A stretch of 7,083 nucleotides of DNA from Actinomycetes bacterium (GTDB lineage: Bacteria; Actinomycetota; Actinomycetes; Nanopelagicales; Nanopelagicaceae). How positions within the stretch are numbered: the first letter of the stretch is position 1; each line of letters opens with the position of its first letter. A model generated the notes under the pieces. That model did no database searches. It saw nothing but the letters and a program-made list of their open reading frames with translations, and had not been told where the DNA came from. The DNA lies in assembly GCA_014190175.1 (NCBI GenBank), contig BJFZ01000058.1:1-7083 (forward strand), given 5' to 3'. The translations under genes and the position numbers were made by a program. Shown piece after piece: positions 6,249 to 7,083 of the stretch.

Positions 6249-7027
6249 GCCATACTACCTTTCAGAGAATTAACGTAACTTTGATATTCAGCTGGCGTCA
6301 CTACTTTTACGGTGAAAAGCATCTGCGAGTGATTACGTCCGCAGAGAATGTTGCAGCGGCCTGGATAAGAACCTAATTTATTAGCGGTAAATTCAAATTT
6401 ATTGTCAACACTAGGCAAGTTTTGCATTTGCATCATAAATGCAGGAACCCAGAAACCATGTACTACATCACTGGCAGTTAAAGTTAACCGAACTCGCTCG
6501 CCTTGCGGTACATAAAGGGTTGGTGGCGCTTTAGGGGTTCCAGTGACAGTTGCATTGTCGGCATCTTTATAGGAGAACTGCCATGACCATTGAAATCCAT
6601 TTACTTTTATTTCATGCATCGCAACCGTAGATGGTGAGATTTTGATAATCGCGGCTTGATCTCGCGCTGTAAAGATAAAAAGTACCGCAACGATTAGGAA
6701 TGGTATTGCCGTATAAATAAGTTCAAGTGGCATGTGATAACGAGTCTGCACTGGCAAAGATTCATCTTTACGTCTAAATCTGAACGCAGCCCACAAAATT
6801 AAAATTGCGGTAAACCCGCCGACAATAAAAGCTGCGATCCAAGCCCCTTGCCAAAGATTGAGTGATCGATCGTTGATATCAGTTACATTTCTGGGAAATC
6901 CCAAAGCCGGTAACTCTGCACTTGAGCAACTTGTGAGTATGAATCCAATTGCTAAGAGTGATAAGGGTGATAAGGGTGGAGCAAAACGAAAGGTTTTGCG
7001 CTTGATTGCTCGGCTTGGAAGAGGCAC
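6245..7027 (-). CDS. ctaC: Cytochrome c oxidase subunit II, lipoprotein form (CtaC)
   Basis: A 260-residue subunit that takes electrons from cytochrome c into the CuA centre. It has a lipoprotein signal ending in L-T-S-C, with C34 the likely lipid-modified residue. Two membrane helices follow (about 60-82 and 100-120), then a cupredoxin domain outside the membrane. Visible parts are the aromatic patch F-Q-W-S-W-Q-F (145-151) and the CuA ligands H190 (D-V-V-H), C225, C229, H233 and M236 in [12 protein letters not shown]. The usual pattern is C-x-E-x-C; here the Glu is Ile227. Its backbone oxygen can still bind CuA, but its side chain normally binds the interface Mg/Mn. The start is GTG at 7027. 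An in-frame TGA lies at 7057-7055 and no other ATG, GTG or TTG occurs before the lipobox, so this start is forced, although no spaced Shine-Dalgarno sequence is seen. It is the first gene of ctaCDF. Confidence 0.95.
   Translation of the reverse strand: MPLPSRAIKRKTFRFAPPLSPLSLLAIGFILTSCSSAELPALGFPRNVTDINDRSLNLWQGAWIAAFIVGGFTAILILWAAFRFRRKDESLPVQTRYHMPLELIYTAIPFLIVAVLFIFTARDQAAIIKISPSTVAMHEIKVNGFQWSWQFSYKDADNATVTGTPKAPPTLYVPQGERVRLTLTASDVVHGFWVPAFMMQMQNLPSVDNKFEFTANKLGSYPGRCNILCGRNHSQMLFTVKVVTPAEYQSYVNSLKGSMA
6961..6978. repeat. Tandem 9-base repeat within the ctaC signal sequence
   Basis: ATAAGGGTG occurs twice in a row (plus strand), preceded by a degenerate copy CTAAGAGTG at 6952-6960. It encodes the Pro-Leu-Ser-Pro-Leu-Ser stretch just before the hydrophobic core of the lipoprotein signal. 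A unit of nine keeps the frame, so copy number could vary without breaking the gene. Confidence 0.5.
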
Positions 7028-7083
7028 TCCGCAAGGATAGTGCCCGACTTCGCATCATTTGCAGCAGGCAGTAGCGTTCTCCT

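Noticed and set aside
7055..7083. Possible 3' end of another minus-strand gene, with a TGA at 7057-7055 in the ctaC frame
   Set aside because: Only eight codons (E-N-A-T-A-C-C-K) are visible before the stop. That is too short to show coding or name a family, and two other frames are open as well.

Overview
The window looks like chromosome of a freshwater planktonic actinobacterium, most likely of the acI / Nanopelagicales type. Three things point there: an actinorhodopsin, a cytochrome c oxidase with the actinobacterial fourth subunit CtaF and an actinobacterial CtaD C-terminus, and AT-leaning, tightly packed DNA. This assignment is from recognition of protein families by eye and no search was run. 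All nine genes lie on the minus strand, so transcription runs from the right end to the left.

Right part (7027 down to 4159): ctaC, ctaD and ctaF encode subunits II, I and IV of an aa3-type cytochrome c oxidase. They are joined by two ATGA stop/start overlaps and so form one translationally coupled unit. ctaE (subunit III) and the qcrCAB genes, often found after ctaF in actinobacteria, do not follow here. The residues that normally bind the Mg/Mn ion at the subunit I/II interface appear to be missing from both CtaC and CtaD, while the heme, CuA, CuB, D-channel and K-channel residues are intact.

Middle part (4158 to 2800): a gene-free stretch of about 256 bases holds a possible weak terminator and a weak promoter candidate. 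It is followed by a rhodopsin gene with a strong ribosome binding site. The protein carries the proton-pump signature Asp-Thr-Glu, a green-tuning Leu, and a Gly where antenna-carotenoid rhodopsins have a window in helix E. A strong hairpin and two short perfect palindromes mark its 3' end. A small three-helix membrane protein of unknown function follows.

Left part (2785 to 1): an exported protein with the complete copper-ligand set of the PHM/DBH-like copper type II monooxygenases, a TRIC-type (UPF0126) cation channel, a SOUL heme-binding protein, and the N-terminal part of a DoxX-like membrane protein cut by the window edge.

How they may work together: the oxidase and the rhodopsin are two independent ways to pump protons across the same membrane, one driven by respiration and one by light. 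They sit next to each other in the same orientation. The other genes (exported copper enzyme, cation channel, heme-binding protein, DoxX) fit a loose theme of redox, metal and membrane ion functions, but no pathway linking them can be read from the sequence. No RNA genes, insertion sequences, CRISPR arrays or phage genes were seen.
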